Positions 13,053-23,447 of a stretch of DNA of 64,000 nucleotides are shown piece by piece. Where the stretch lies: positions 926,606 to 990,605 of the forward strand of contig MU271144.1 of NCBI GenBank assembly GCA_021432605.1, written 5' to 3'. Positions within the stretch are counted from its first letter, which is position 1. Each line of letters begins with the position of its first letter. The position numbers and the translations under genes were made by a program. Source of the DNA: Coniochaeta sp. PMI_546. Lineage: Eukaryota; Ascomycota; Sordariomycetes; Coniochaetales; Coniochaetaceae. The notes under the pieces were generated by a model. The model ran no database searches. It worked only from the letters and a program-made list of their open reading frames with translations, and was not told where the DNA came from.

Positions 13053-13860
13053 AGATAATAGAAAAATAAAAAGAAAGAATAACGACGTTACGAAAAGGAA
13101 TATAAAAGGCGAAATAAAAGAAAATATTACGCGTAAATAAGATAAAAAGAAGACGACGTCGAAATAGAAATTACCGAACGTTTTTAGGAAATAGCCGAAC
13201 TTAAAGCAAAGCGAGGTTAAAAGACTTATTTCCCTATTTACCGTAAATCGGGGAAAGATTTCGAATTAAGTATTCGATAATAAAGAATTAGATTCAAATA
13301 AGCGTTAAAGGTTTTTACCCGATTCGGAACGGCTTCGTTTCAAATACGGTTTCTTTTGGAACGAACGAAAGTATATAATATAATCTTAATTACCGTTTAT
13401 TAATAATAATAATAATAATAAATAATATATAACGTATAATATATTATTATAACGTTTATTATACTATTTTTACTTACTTTAAAACTTTTTTAACTACTTA
13501 TACGTTTAATCTAACCTTTATATAAGGCTTATTTATATATTATATTAGTTTTAACGTATTTATAAACTTCCTTAATACTATAATATATAAAATATTCTAG
13601 TTAGAATAATAGAAAATAAAGTACTTAATAAGTATAAAATATAAATCGAAACTTTTATAAACTTATTATAAACTTAAATAATATTTATAAGTTTATTAAA
13701 TTTTAGATAATAAAAGAGAAACATAAATATTATATAAGGTATAAAGATCGGATTTAAATAATTCATACTAAGCTTAAACTAGTTATATTAAGGTTATATT
13801 AAGTAATTAAGATAATTAAGAGATGATATATATTTGTTTAAGCCCCGGATCGAAAGGAGA
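13053..13860. repeat. AT-rich RIP-type relic without recognisable element
   Basis: About 800 bases of very AT-rich sequence with TA-rich composition like the LTR block. It holds a Lys/Arg-rich, coding-like purine stretch at about 13060-13220 and a short (AAT)n run at about 13401-13425. No LTR or transposon end can be recognised. It is probably an older repeat erased by the same process. It ends abruptly where normal composition begins, at about 13860. Confidence 0.5.
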
Positions 13861-13868
13861 ACCTTAAA

Positions 13869-15563
13869 TTAAGAGTCCCTTGGTGGCCAATGCTTGTAGT
13901 CAAACAGCTCTCTATCACTCTCGTAGTCTACTGGTAATTTCCACTTGTCCGGAAGGGATGTAAGAAACTCGACTTCACCAGCCTCGCAGTGGCGGCCGTT
14001 ATACTTCAACGTCTCCCAACAACCCGTGCTGATATCCTCGATTCTTGGGAAGCATAGCCCGGCTCGAACGTGACGCTCAGTGGCGCCTTCGCTACTACGG
14101 AGATAACCGACCTTCCACCGCTCGTGTATCCCGAGAGGCCGGGCACCTGTGGCACCGAGGTCTCGGATCCGCTGCTCTAGCGCATCCTTGAAGTGTCTCC
14201 CGCCCTCTTCGGCGGCACGACCGGCATCCCACATGATGGCCTCGTCTGGCACCTCGGGCCAAGCGGCCAGGACCTCGTCAAAGACCTCCGTGTGCCTCGG
14301 TCCCATCGCTGGCTCGCCCTCGCCTCCCTGGATGCAAGCGCGCAGAATCTGGGGCGCCATTTTTGGCTGGAGTCGCGCTAGCTCGCGGTAGGTTTCGGCC
14401 CGCGCGAGCTTGGGATACCAGATCAGATACGGCAGGTGTATCGTCTCTGGCGCCTCCAGGGGCGCGAGGATGTCGTTCATGATGTAGCGGGCGTTGATGG
14501 CCGCGGCCACTCGCCCGTCCTGTGCGAGATCCCGCTGTCGCGAGCACCAGAGCGCGAACATGGTGTTGTGGTAGCACCCGCGCACGACGCACGAGGTCTC
14601 GCTCTGGGTTGGCGTCTCGAGCAGGACAGGGCGCCGTAGTCTCGCGTAGCGGTCGATGTTGCCGTGGTACGCAGCCATAAGGATCAGCATGTCCTTTTCC
14701 ACCGTCGGCAGGTCCAGCGGCAGGGGCTCGATGAGCAGAGATCCGACATCGTAGCGCAGCCTGCCTGAGACGAACGTGTCGTCTGCATCTTGGGCGCGAT
14801 TGGGGCTTGTACGCTCGTACTCGCTGTGCTCGTCGATATTCATGTCTTCAGTGATGTTGAACGCGTTGGTCTGGTATCCTGGGGAGCCAAACCATCCCAG
14901 TTCGCCCGACTCGTCCTCGTCATCCGGGTCGTCATCGCCATCAATGTCAACTGGCGTTTCAAATCTCTGCTTCAGGTTCAACGACCAGCACACGGCCGTG
15001 TCGCCATTTAGGAAGCCCGGTTTTGCTCCGGCAATGTTCACTGTGCGGGTGTAGTCGTCCATAACGTTGTACTTTGCTGGACAAGCCATGATGGCATTGT
15101 ATATCTCCATGTTTCCGCACTCACGCGCCTCCTCGGCGACATGTATCTCGGGCAAGATGTCCAGCTCCTTGTATAGCGCAGTGTAGCCTGCTACTGTACA
15201 AGCGCGGGCGACCTGGTAGGCCATACTGGGGTATCGCTGCACAAGCTGTCGGTACGTGTCTTCAGAAGCCGTCTCTGGATGCCAGATGCAGTACGGAAAC
15301 TCGTCGGGCCGAGACATTTCCGGGATGACTCCGCTCATAATACTTCGTGCATTCAGGGCTCGAGTGAACTCGGGCAGCACGCCTCGCAGCTCTTCGCCGA
15401 AGCCACGGTGATAGCGTATGCCGCGAACCAAGCAGAGACGCATCAAAGTGAGGCCCAATGCCATGGGGACCTTCTGGCCATGGATTGCTGCCTTGTAATC
15501 CGCCTCAGGGGCTATCCGCGTACATAGTCGCTTATGCCACGAGGGCCCAGCTCTCGCTTCCAT
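13869..15563 (-). CDS. Uncharacterised protein with internal duplication
   Basis: A single-exon frame of 564 aa. The start is the ATG at 15563, in a good context (CTCGCCATGG); the few in-frame codons upstream contain no ATG. I do not recognise a named family. The two halves repeat one module: residues about 66-126 (NARSIM, then PYCIWHPETASEDTYRQL, then VARAC) match residues about 350-415 (NARYIM, then PYLIWYPKLARAETYREL, then ILRAC). An acidic Asp/Glu-rich linker (about 205-222) separates them. No signal peptide or membrane segment is seen. It is probably a cytosolic or nuclear protein of a lineage-restricted fungal family. Its stop codon lies within ten bases of the AT-rich repeat block, so its 3' UTR must lie in decayed repeat. 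Whether it is expressed cannot be judged. Confidence 0.75.
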   Translation of the reverse strand: MEARAGPSWHKRLCTRIAPEADYKAAIHGQKVPMALGLTLMRLCLVRGIRYHRGFGEELRGVLPEFTRALNARSIMSGVIPEMSRPDEFPYCIWHPETASEDTYRQLVQRYPSMAYQVARACTVAGYTALYKELDILPEIHVAEEARECGNMEIYNAIMACPAKYNVMDDYTRTVNIAGAKPGFLNGDTAVCWSLNLKQRFETPVDIDGDDDPDDEDESGELGWFGSPGYQTNAFNITEDMNIDEHSEYERTSPNRAQDADDTFVSGRLRYDVGSLLIEPLPLDLPTVEKDMLILMAAYHGNIDRYARLRRPVLLETPTQSETSCVVRGCYHNTMFALWCSRQRDLAQDGRVAAAINARYIMNDILAPLEAPETIHLPYLIWYPKLARAETYRELARLQPKMAPQILRACIQGGEGEPAMGPRHTEVFDEVLAAWPEVPDEAIMWDAGRAAEEGGRHFKDALEQRIRDLGATGARPLGIHERWKVGYLRSSEGATERHVRAGLCFPRIEDISTGCWETLKYNGRHCEAGEVEFLTSLPDKWKLPVDYESDRELFDYKHWPPRDS

Positions 15564-16380
15564 GGCGAGCAACAATAATTGATGAGGTCTTGTAGGTTCT
15601 GTTAGTTGTTCTATGTCTGTTTGTAGCGACTAGTTGATTGAAGGTCCTCCCAAGCAAACGACGTGGGTCAAGAACGGTTTGTCGGCTCCCAGTTTGGGGG
15701 GTTGCAAACATGGAAGGAGCCTCGGCCCAAGCAAGGTTAGTTCGAAAGGCATGGGACGGGACGAGGGGTCAACGGCCGTCCGTTATGTCCCATCCGCGCT
15801 TGTGACAATGCATGTCGACGCTTAAATCCCCCCGGCGCCTATATATATAATCCTTGTCATAGAGTTACAACGAGAGGACAGATGCATACTATTGTCTTGA
15901 AGCATACCATAGTATACAAACTAGATAAGTCCTGGTGATCAATATTTCGGAGATGATTACCAGACTAATAATAGGTCAACAGCCAAAGGCGGCAACCGGC
16001 CGGGGGACTCTATGAACCCTTTGAGGGCATGGCGGAACACCTGCGGTAGTTCCATATGTGGACAACCCTTTCCCGGGTGTGCCTTTGAAGTTGGAATGGC
16101 GTCTGGTCGAAGGCATGACTGGGGTTCCGCAGGGGTTCGTGTAACCCCTTTTCTTACCATGCTCGTCCGTCTGCGGTGTGTCTGTGAGACCAACAGCTTC
16201 CTCTTGTCAAGAGATTGTTATGTCGCAATCTGGACCGGGTCGTGTCGACAGTTGGATAGACGGTTCATATCGTCTCCTCTGTCCTCCCCGCGAGGCCGTT
16301 TACATGCTCTTGTCTTAGGCTTTGGATAATCCAACTGCCCTTCCGACTCTCGTCTTCCAGAGTATCACTCATAGCCCAAC
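15564..16380. other. Intergenic, no supported gene
   Basis: This is the shared upstream region of the minus-strand duplicated-module gene and the plus-strand secreted-protein gene. A TATA-like run (CCTATATATATAATCC) lies at about 15838-15853. Open frames here lack codon bias, known motifs or splice support. Confidence 0.5.
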
Positions 16381-17271
16381 ATGAGGGCTCTCTTGATCCT
16401 GACGCTGTTCGTTGGCTGGGCTTGCGCTTTCGGGGAGCCTGGCCTGTATGAGCGCCTGTTTTACTACTATGCCTATGTGCTCGATGCCAAGGTCAATCCA
16501 GCGACAGGCCCGAAGAAGATCGCCGCGAGATGTGCCCTGACGATGGGAAAAGGGGCCAACGGTGTCTGCTCCTTCAACGACTTCAACAAGTATCGTAAGT
16601 TGGCTTGTCAAACTTGAGGCTCCAGCCACATGAAATTAGCTTTAATGTATCCTTGCTCTGACCAGCGACCAGTCTATGCCGGGACGAATGAGTTAGAAGA
16701 CGCCAAGGATGGATGGCAAGTCACGAACGACGAGTTCCCCGACCCGGAGAAGATTGCCGAAACCCAAGGCAGGCACGGGCTGGGAAGCCCGTACAGATGT
16801 GACAGGATTATTCCAGGCATCGGACAGAATGATGTGCGGCGCCTGATATACGACGTGAGCACGATTGTCGATGGCAACATCGACAAGCTCTCGGATGGGC
16901 CGACCAAGAACACCATCAAGTCAAACATGTTCAAATCCATCACGGCGGTTGCGAGATCACGTATGGCCGCCCAGGTCAAAATTCTGGCGGACGCTGCCAG
17001 TACAACGGGCCTTGATCTCAAAGACAGCAACGGAAACACGCGCAAACTTGTCTTTGAACTGAAGACCAAGGAGGTGCCCCTTTTCTCGGGAGCGGCAGAG
17101 GGCAACACCGGTCTGAGGCCTGACATCGCGGAGACAGCTCGTGCTGCTGGTCCAGCAGTTACGGAACGAGATCTCACAAGGGCCATCAAGGGCTGGATGG
17201 ATGCAGGACACACGGCCAACATCAACACGGCGCGGGAGGCTACCGCCACGTTGTCGGAAAAGTGTATTTAG
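16381..17271 (+). CDS. Small secreted protein of unknown function
   Basis: Two exons, 16381-16594 and 16673-17271. The intron (16595-16672) has GTAAGT, a CTCTGAC branch site and the acceptor CGACCAG, the only nearby AG that keeps phase. The product is 270 aa. A clear signal peptide (MRALLILTLFVGWACA, cleavage near 16/17) is followed by a soluble domain with four cysteines (near residues 50, 61, 131 and 269), enough for two disulfides. There is no membrane segment, GPI tail or recognised catalytic motif. The middle is rich in charged helix-like sequence. The gene lies 1.35 kb upstream of the secreted GDSL/FN3 gene on the same strand, and both are secreted, but a functional link is inference. 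It could be an effector-like or cell-wall protein. Confidence 0.78.
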
Positions 17272-18624
17272 TTGGTGCGGGGATATGGCGTGTTGCGAAG
17301 AATATTCTGTTTGTTGCTGGGCTGTAGATACTCATAATGCATGCTGTGTTTTCCTACAGTTGGGCAGAGACCGCGGTCCTGTCATCTTGATACCGAGGGG
17401 GCGTCGTCTCTGAGGCCTCAACTCTACCAGCACGGTGAACAATTCGCAAGACAGAAGTGGTGGCCTGCCCATGGGGCCGACAAGGTGCGGTAGCACCTCG
17501 CTAAGATCCTCAGTGGGCAGTATGCCCAAGTACTGGTCACACAACCGCATCGAGTCTACCACCAGACAGATTCAAGAAGGGGGTAGATGTATACAGGTAC
17601 CAAAAATGCTGCTTCTTCACTCGAACAACTCGTACCGTACACTAGTGACTTTCGGTGGCACTCGCTTCGCCAGTCAGGCACCACTGTACCACATTTCTCT
17701 TTTGTGCATGGTCTACGCGCCGCGCCCCTGGGCCCGGCAGGGAGTCTCAAGGGCTCGGCTACAGGGTGACCTCTGACCTGCCTACATACACGCGGTTGGC
17801 GCGAGAGTAACAAAACCGCACAGCCGGCTAACCCGGAAATCAATTTCGGATCTGCGCTCCGCAAAGCTTCGGCCATTTGACCCCAAAATTCTGTGTGATC
17901 CCTAGATGGGACCTGCATAAGCTCTGTTTTGACAACGTTACCTCGCAGAAAATAGTCTGTCAGCGGAACAGATCAGTTTCTTGGGCAGACGGAACGACAC
18001 TGTCTCCGGCCACGATGGAGACACTGCTACCTGGTATCATGGCAGAGGTGTGTTGGTACTTCTGTACTAGGTGCTCATGCTGACCAATAGTCGAGGCATG
18101 AACTCGAAATTACTCACACGGAGCAACTGAGTCTGAGCGCTTGGAGGAAGGAGGAAGCCCCAGAGGTCTCCGGGGTTGTTCTCTTCGGTCGTGACATAAC
18201 CCCTGTTAGGACCATGAAATGTCGAGATATGGGACACATGGAGCTTCAGACTTCGAAGAAGCTGAGTATGGCAGCGAGAGACTCCCTCTTCTCGTCTACC
18301 TGGGAGTCTGAACGGTGGAGGTATATAATGCTCAGCCGTGTAGCTCTTCAAGGAGACGTGGGCAGTATCAGGCTATCACCGCTTTTACTTTGTTGCCTGT
18401 CACTCGTTTTGTATCACTCGAAATACTTGCTTTCATCTACTGGATCTATTATCTAGTTGTCACTCGTTCAGAGTCGAGCCTGTATCTACTGGACAGTAAT
18501 ACTGTTCATTCCCTTGGAGTCTACCAATGTGTCTCGAGTCCTAACACGCTATATCGCTCGCTCCGCCGTACGAGTGACACGTTCATTACCCATCTACGAC
18601 ATGTTCCGGGATGGCCCCCTCTCC
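17272..18624. other. Intergenic, no supported gene
   Basis: This lies between the secreted-protein gene and the GDSL/FN3 gene. Several open frames overlap on both strands without motifs or coding bias. The right part (about 18320 onward) is likely promoter and leader of the GDSL gene. Confidence 0.5.
18321..18330 (+). promoter_or_regulatory. TATA-like box upstream of the GDSL/FN3 gene
   Basis: GTATATAATG lies about 300 bases before the chosen start codon at 18625. The distance would imply a leader of roughly 250 bases. Position and sequence fit a core promoter, with no further support. Confidence 0.3.
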
Positions 18625-21600
18625 ATGGCGAAGGCCATCACCGTTCTTTCCGTTCTCTACTTCCTGTCTTCGACCGACGCTACGGCTATCAGGCCACGCC
18701 AGTCGGCCCTCAAGGTCATGATCGTGGGCGATTCCATCACGCACGGACACGAGGGCGACTACACGTGGAGGTATCGCATCTGGCAATGGTTCAGAGACTA
18801 CACCAGCGTTGCTGTCCAGTTTGTCGGGCCCTATAGCGGCACGACCCCGGCGGACGAGCCAGGTCCCCCAACGCCACCAGCACTCTTGGGTGTAAGTGCG
18901 CCGCCTGCTGGGCCACCCCGAACCAATGGAGGCTATGCGCTTGACGTCGATCCTGCCTTCCTCTCGAACTGCAACCACTTCTCAGTCTGGGGCAGGCAGA
19001 TCTCCCAGGACATCGGCTTGATCAGGGACCAGGTCTCGACGTACCAGCCTGACATGCTCCTCGTTGAGCTCGGATTCAACGACATGGGCTGGCTCTTCAC
19101 GTCTGGTTTCCAGACTTTGGATCTCATGGGACAGTTCATTCAAGAAGCTCGGGCAGGGAAACCTGACCTCAAGTTCGTCATTGGCACTATCCCTCAGCGA
19201 ACATACATTGGTGGTCGCGATGACCTCGTTACCAACACGAACTATTTCAACGTGGCCCTCATGTGGTACGTGGCCAGCTGGTCCACTGTGCAGTCTCCTG
19301 TGGAGATGGCCAAGGTTGCGGAAGCTTATGGCTGTTAGTCTATCATCTGGGCCTGGCTATATCTTCAAGGAGGTCTATGTGCTGACAGAACCATCACTCC
19401 AGGCGGGCCTAAAAACGGTTGCCCGGCAGCGCATGACGGCTTGCACCCTAACGCGCTCGGCGAGTATCAGATTGCCCAGGCCTTTTCTAACACTCTATGG
19501 CAATCTTTCGGCATGGGGACGGGCGAGCTGTCCATTCCAAGCAGCAGTATGTATAGAGCCATTCATTATTGTCGCAGTTATGCCCTCGCAGAGTGAATTG
19601 ACAGTGAGGTACTCCAGTTCCTCCGCGACCATGTCCCGCTGTAAACAACCTTCGAGCGGTGAATTCGCCGTGGGGAGTGACGGTCACTTGGGACGCCGTA
19701 TATGGAGCGTTCGGCTACCAAGTTCAGACCAACGTCAACGACGGAGGCTGGAAGCTATCCTCGGCTGGCGCGAACCGCTTCGACTCGACTTGGACAGTAG
19801 AGGGCGAGAAGTTCTATTACACGGTGGCTACTTACTGTGGCGACACACAAGGCACGTCGGCGTGGGTACTGCCTGTCGAAATAATCGCACATCCCACCAC
19901 GGCGCCAGGTCCCAAGAACATCGACGTGACATCGACGCCGAGTGGCTTCGATGTTAGTTGGCAGCCCCCTGGCGGCGCCTGGGATATCGAACTCTATGTT
20001 CTATATTACTTCGACAAGGACCTTGAGGGTGCGTTTCTACAGGCGTATAGTATCGTAGGGACATCAGCCTCAATTACTGACTTGACACCTGGTCATCACT
20101 AGTACGTCTGTCTCGTCCTCCGTCCGTCTGCAAGTGTACTGACATCAACGTCAGTGTTGTTGCTTTGTCGACATGGACCAGGCAAGAAGGAGGCGGCTTT
20201 CCTAGCGTAGCCAACTCGGTCACAGCAGCCTACGGCACTCCGGACACGCCCTATGCCGTGGGAGTTGTCACGGGGCCTGACAATGGAGCGACTGTCCAAG
20301 TGACTTGGGCGGGAGATCCAGGCTCGGCAGGATACGCCATCGAGGTCTACAACGCCACCAGCAACCAACTGGTTGCAGAAGGTTCAACCGACATGCCCTG
20401 TTATTACATGACATTCTTGTTCCCTGGCGCCTGGAACTTTGCGTTTTGCGTGCGTGCATACAACGGCAACGCGACGTCGGGTCTGTCGGCGTGTGTGGTT
20501 CCACCTATCACCGTCACCCAGGATGTGCCGGCTTGTCTGACCTACACGGCCACGGACCCCGGAGAGCCTTGGCCAACCAATACAAACAACGATCCTGGCA
20601 GTGGAGGATCCGGCGGCGGGGAAGACGGCGGCGGCGGAAGTGGTGGCGACGGGGGTGATAGTCCTCCTCCCCCGGGCGTCGACTATCCCGACTGCCCGAA
20701 TTTTGACAGCTACGCCTCCGTCGACGATGTCATCAACGACCAGGGCATCTCGGAGTACTGTGTCAACACGTACCTGGTTGGCGCACTGTCGAGTACCCTC
20801 ACATCGGCGCTGTCCGACTACACGGACATCGTGAACAACGGATACATGCAGTACTACGGCGACTATGTCAAGGCGGTGCGCAAGGCGGCTCCAGACGCGT
20901 GGCTCAAGTTCTACCAGACCGACATGGACCAGTACTTCACCTGCACGTACTCGGTACCCGACGGGGAGTACTCGACGCACTTCAGCAACCAAACAGGCGG
21001 GTGTCCGCCCAACAACATGCCGGACTGGGCCAGCGGGCACGCGTACAACATCTACTTCGCGCCCAACAACAACAACTGGGGCCCGATCCTGGACGTGCTG
21101 TCGTCCAAGTACGGTATCTCGCCGCTGTGGGTGTCGCCGTACACGTACCGCACCATCGGATGCACCCAGACAGGCCCCTCGTGCGACCAGTACGGCAACG
21201 TCTTCACCTGGAACGTCAACGACTCTATCCCCGTGCCAGACCCCAGCGGTGCCATCGCGAGCTCTCTGGACCAGTACCGCGGTCTCGCCGACTGGCTGCT
21301 GGAAGCGGCCGGCCTGTCGAGCTCGGCCTTGTATCCGATCGAGGACTCGGACGTCATCGAAGGCTCCGTCATGAGCGTCTACAGCGTCGTCGCGGCCGTC
21401 ACCGCCATGCGCCAGGTGGTGCAGATCGGCCAGAATTACGAGGATTCGAAAGCCCTTGAGATCATCCTGTACTTCGTCATGGGCTTCTTGGCGCTGCTGC
21501 CGGGCCTTGGCGAAGGGTTGGACGCCATAGCGGATGCCTCAATCTTTGGTAATCTCGCCAAGATCTCGACCGCCGCGGGCGACGGGGCCATCTCGATCTG

Positions 21601-21808
21601 GCAGGTTGTCGAGGACCCCAGCAGCGCGCCCATGGCCATCGGGGGCCTGCTGCTGGGCGGGTTGTTGCGCGGGAGGGACGACACGGCGTTTGAAGGGGCG
21701 GCTGGGCTGAGGAGGGAGATGCCCGACAGCGTTATTCAGGCCCTCGGCAAGGATATCAAGGCTGGGATGGACAAGGTGTCTAGCAGATATAAGAAGTGTG
21801 GCATGTAG
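18625..21808 (+). CDS. Secreted SGNH/GDSL hydrolase with FN3 domains and killer-chitinase-like C-terminus
   Basis: Four exons: 18625-19333, 19403-19546, 19618-20101 and 20155-21808 (996 aa). All junctions keep phase (GTTAGT..CTCCAG, GTATGT..CTCCAG, GTACGT..CGTCAG). The start is at CTCCATGGCG; an in-frame ATG at 18601 is an alternative. A signal peptide covers residues 1-21. The SGNH domain has block I GDSITHG with nucleophile Ser37, the GFND block, and DGLHPN with Asp248 and His251. It resembles CE3-type esterases, so it probably deacylates an extracellular polysaccharide. Three FN3-like domains follow (about 290-370, 375-460, 470-565), then a Gly/Ser/Pro linker (about 580-625). The roughly 370-residue C-terminal region has YFTCTY, an HAYNIYF segment and a hydrophobic FVMGFLALLPGLGEGLD block. 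From memory it resembles the C-terminal part of fungal killer-toxin-type GH18 chitinases. Confidence 0.85.
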
Positions 21809-22021
21809 TATGCATAATGTAGAATTCGTGCCTCAAGGGTTAATACTGCGATATTCTGCCAATGCTGTATGATAATTGCTCTAGTGTCCAACTGCCGGTG
21901 GGGATTCCACGTTGGCAGCACTGCGGGCTGGATTCCATACTCAGGGGTTGATTTGGCATGCATTGTGCGTCTCGGAGCCGAGTGCTGGCCAGCTCATGCC
22001 AAAGACACTGAACCGACCTCG

Positions 22022-22724
22022 TCATCCTTTCTGTTGTAGCTCGACCATGTCCTGGGAGACACGAGTGGAGCTCTGTTTCAACAGATACGCTGGACTTCCC
22101 TGCTCAACAACTCGCCCCTGCTGCATCGCAACAATGTGGTCAAACACCAAGCCAGCCCTAGCCACTGATCTGACACGGTGCGTCACCATTGAGACCGTTC
22201 AGTTTTTTTTTTGGAAATCCGTCTCTACCAGTCTTAGAACGAGCTCTTCGACTTGCGTGTCAAGGCTGTTACGGATCTGTTAGTCAATCACATCTCTGCA
22301 AGACCGGTGGGCAAAGTTACTTACTGGCTCGTTGCCTTGTCTAACAATAGGATGTTGCTTTTCTTCAACATCACCCGCGCAAGGCAGAACAGCTGCCGTT
22401 GCCCAGTGCTCAGCCATTCCAGATTCAGCTGCTGAATCAAGCCGCCCTTCTCCTCAATCACAACCGTAATGCCAGTCCGCTGCAACGCTCAAAGAAGCGG
22501 CTCGTCGCTATTTCCATCTTTCCCCAGCGGGGTCGAGGTTGAACCTCACCTAGCCGGCCAGGTAGAAAGACGGTGTCTTGCGGTAGGGAGACAATGTCGG
22601 TCCGGACCCGCCCAGGAGGGACGTCGGACAGCCTCACCCCGTCGATGGAGATGGAGCCGGCACCGGGCTCAAGCAGATGCAGGAGCAGCGCCAGGAGAGT
22701 TGACTTGCCGCTTCCGGTTCTTTT
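22022..22724 (-). pseudogene. 5'-truncated ABCC (MRP-type) transporter, second nucleotide-binding domain
   Basis: On the minus strand the order is Walker A TGSGKSTLLALLLHLLEPG, the D-loop-side strand SISIDGVRL, the Q-loop region SLPQDTVFLPG, signature WLSTGQRQLFCLARVML, Walker B ILLLDKATS and H-loop MVTHRV, ending at a TGA (22022-22024). This is the last 230 or so residues of an ABCC exporter. The similarity starts only at Walker A, so both membrane domains and the first ATPase domain are missing. The frame shifts and meets stops between the Q-loop and the signature, and one in-frame TGA lies just before the H-loop region. A plausible intron (GTAAGT..GTAACAG, in phase) survives between Walker B and the following LDTQVEELV. 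Composition is normal, not RIP-like. It is a host-gene relic or a partial copy of a paralogue elsewhere. Confidence 0.85.
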
Positions 22725-23447
22725 CATGTGGTGGAGTTCATTGGGTGCAGCCTGTGGGTCAGTGGGTGATGGGTCTGTGGGTGGTGGGGTAAGGTACCTA
22801 TAACTTTGGCTGGGACTCTGACTCTCACTGCTCTCTGAGACTACATACGTAGTACACTACACGTACGTACCTTACCTTACTTTCCCCCACACTTTTTTCT
22901 TTTCTCCTTTTAACAGGTTGTTGGCCTCGGGAATATATAATAAAACCCGAGGACCCACTATCAAATACTTCTCTTACTGTCGATGGTAAGGTATGTATCT
23001 AGGTAGACTTAGAGAGGCATCTGCGGTCAACTTCTTTTTTCCTCCGCAACATTTGAAGTCGTGTGCTGAGATGTTCTATCCTGTTGGCTGCCACCCCATG
23101 TATTGTGCAACTCTGGGAATGCAGCGACAGCAGATCTATACTCTCCCCTGTCTATCTCCTGTTGCCCGTTCTCCCTCCCTCCAGCACCAAACCCCTTGGG
23201 ACCTGGAACGAGCTGTTAACGGCTTGTCTCGGCCCTGCGCATTTCCCCTAGCTTGGCAGCAGTGACAACCTCCATTGTCCAAGCGGCCTTCCAGCGGCCT
23301 CCGCTCCGCTCCGCTCGATGCTAGCCACCGCGGTAGCACGACAGCTGCGCCTCCCCCAACTGATTCAGGCCATTCCCTCCTCTCACTCGTCTCGCTTGCT
23401 GCCGTCTAACTCTGTCTTGCTTGCGGCACTGCAGCGGAAAGCAAAGC
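22725..23447. promoter_or_regulatory. Promoter and leader region of the ubiquitin protease gene
   Basis: No gene is seen here. A GT-rich run (22735-22790), repeated CCTTAC / AAGGTACC motifs (22791-22800, 22867-22880) and a TATA-like GAATATATAATAAAA (22931-22945) lie upstream of the start at 23448. A leader of about 450 bases would be expected if that TATA box is used. Confidence 0.35.

Noticed and set aside
20384-21040. Long minus-strand open frame
   Set aside because: It is antisense to the well-supported FN3 and linker part of the secreted esterase; a shadow of GC-rich coding sequence.
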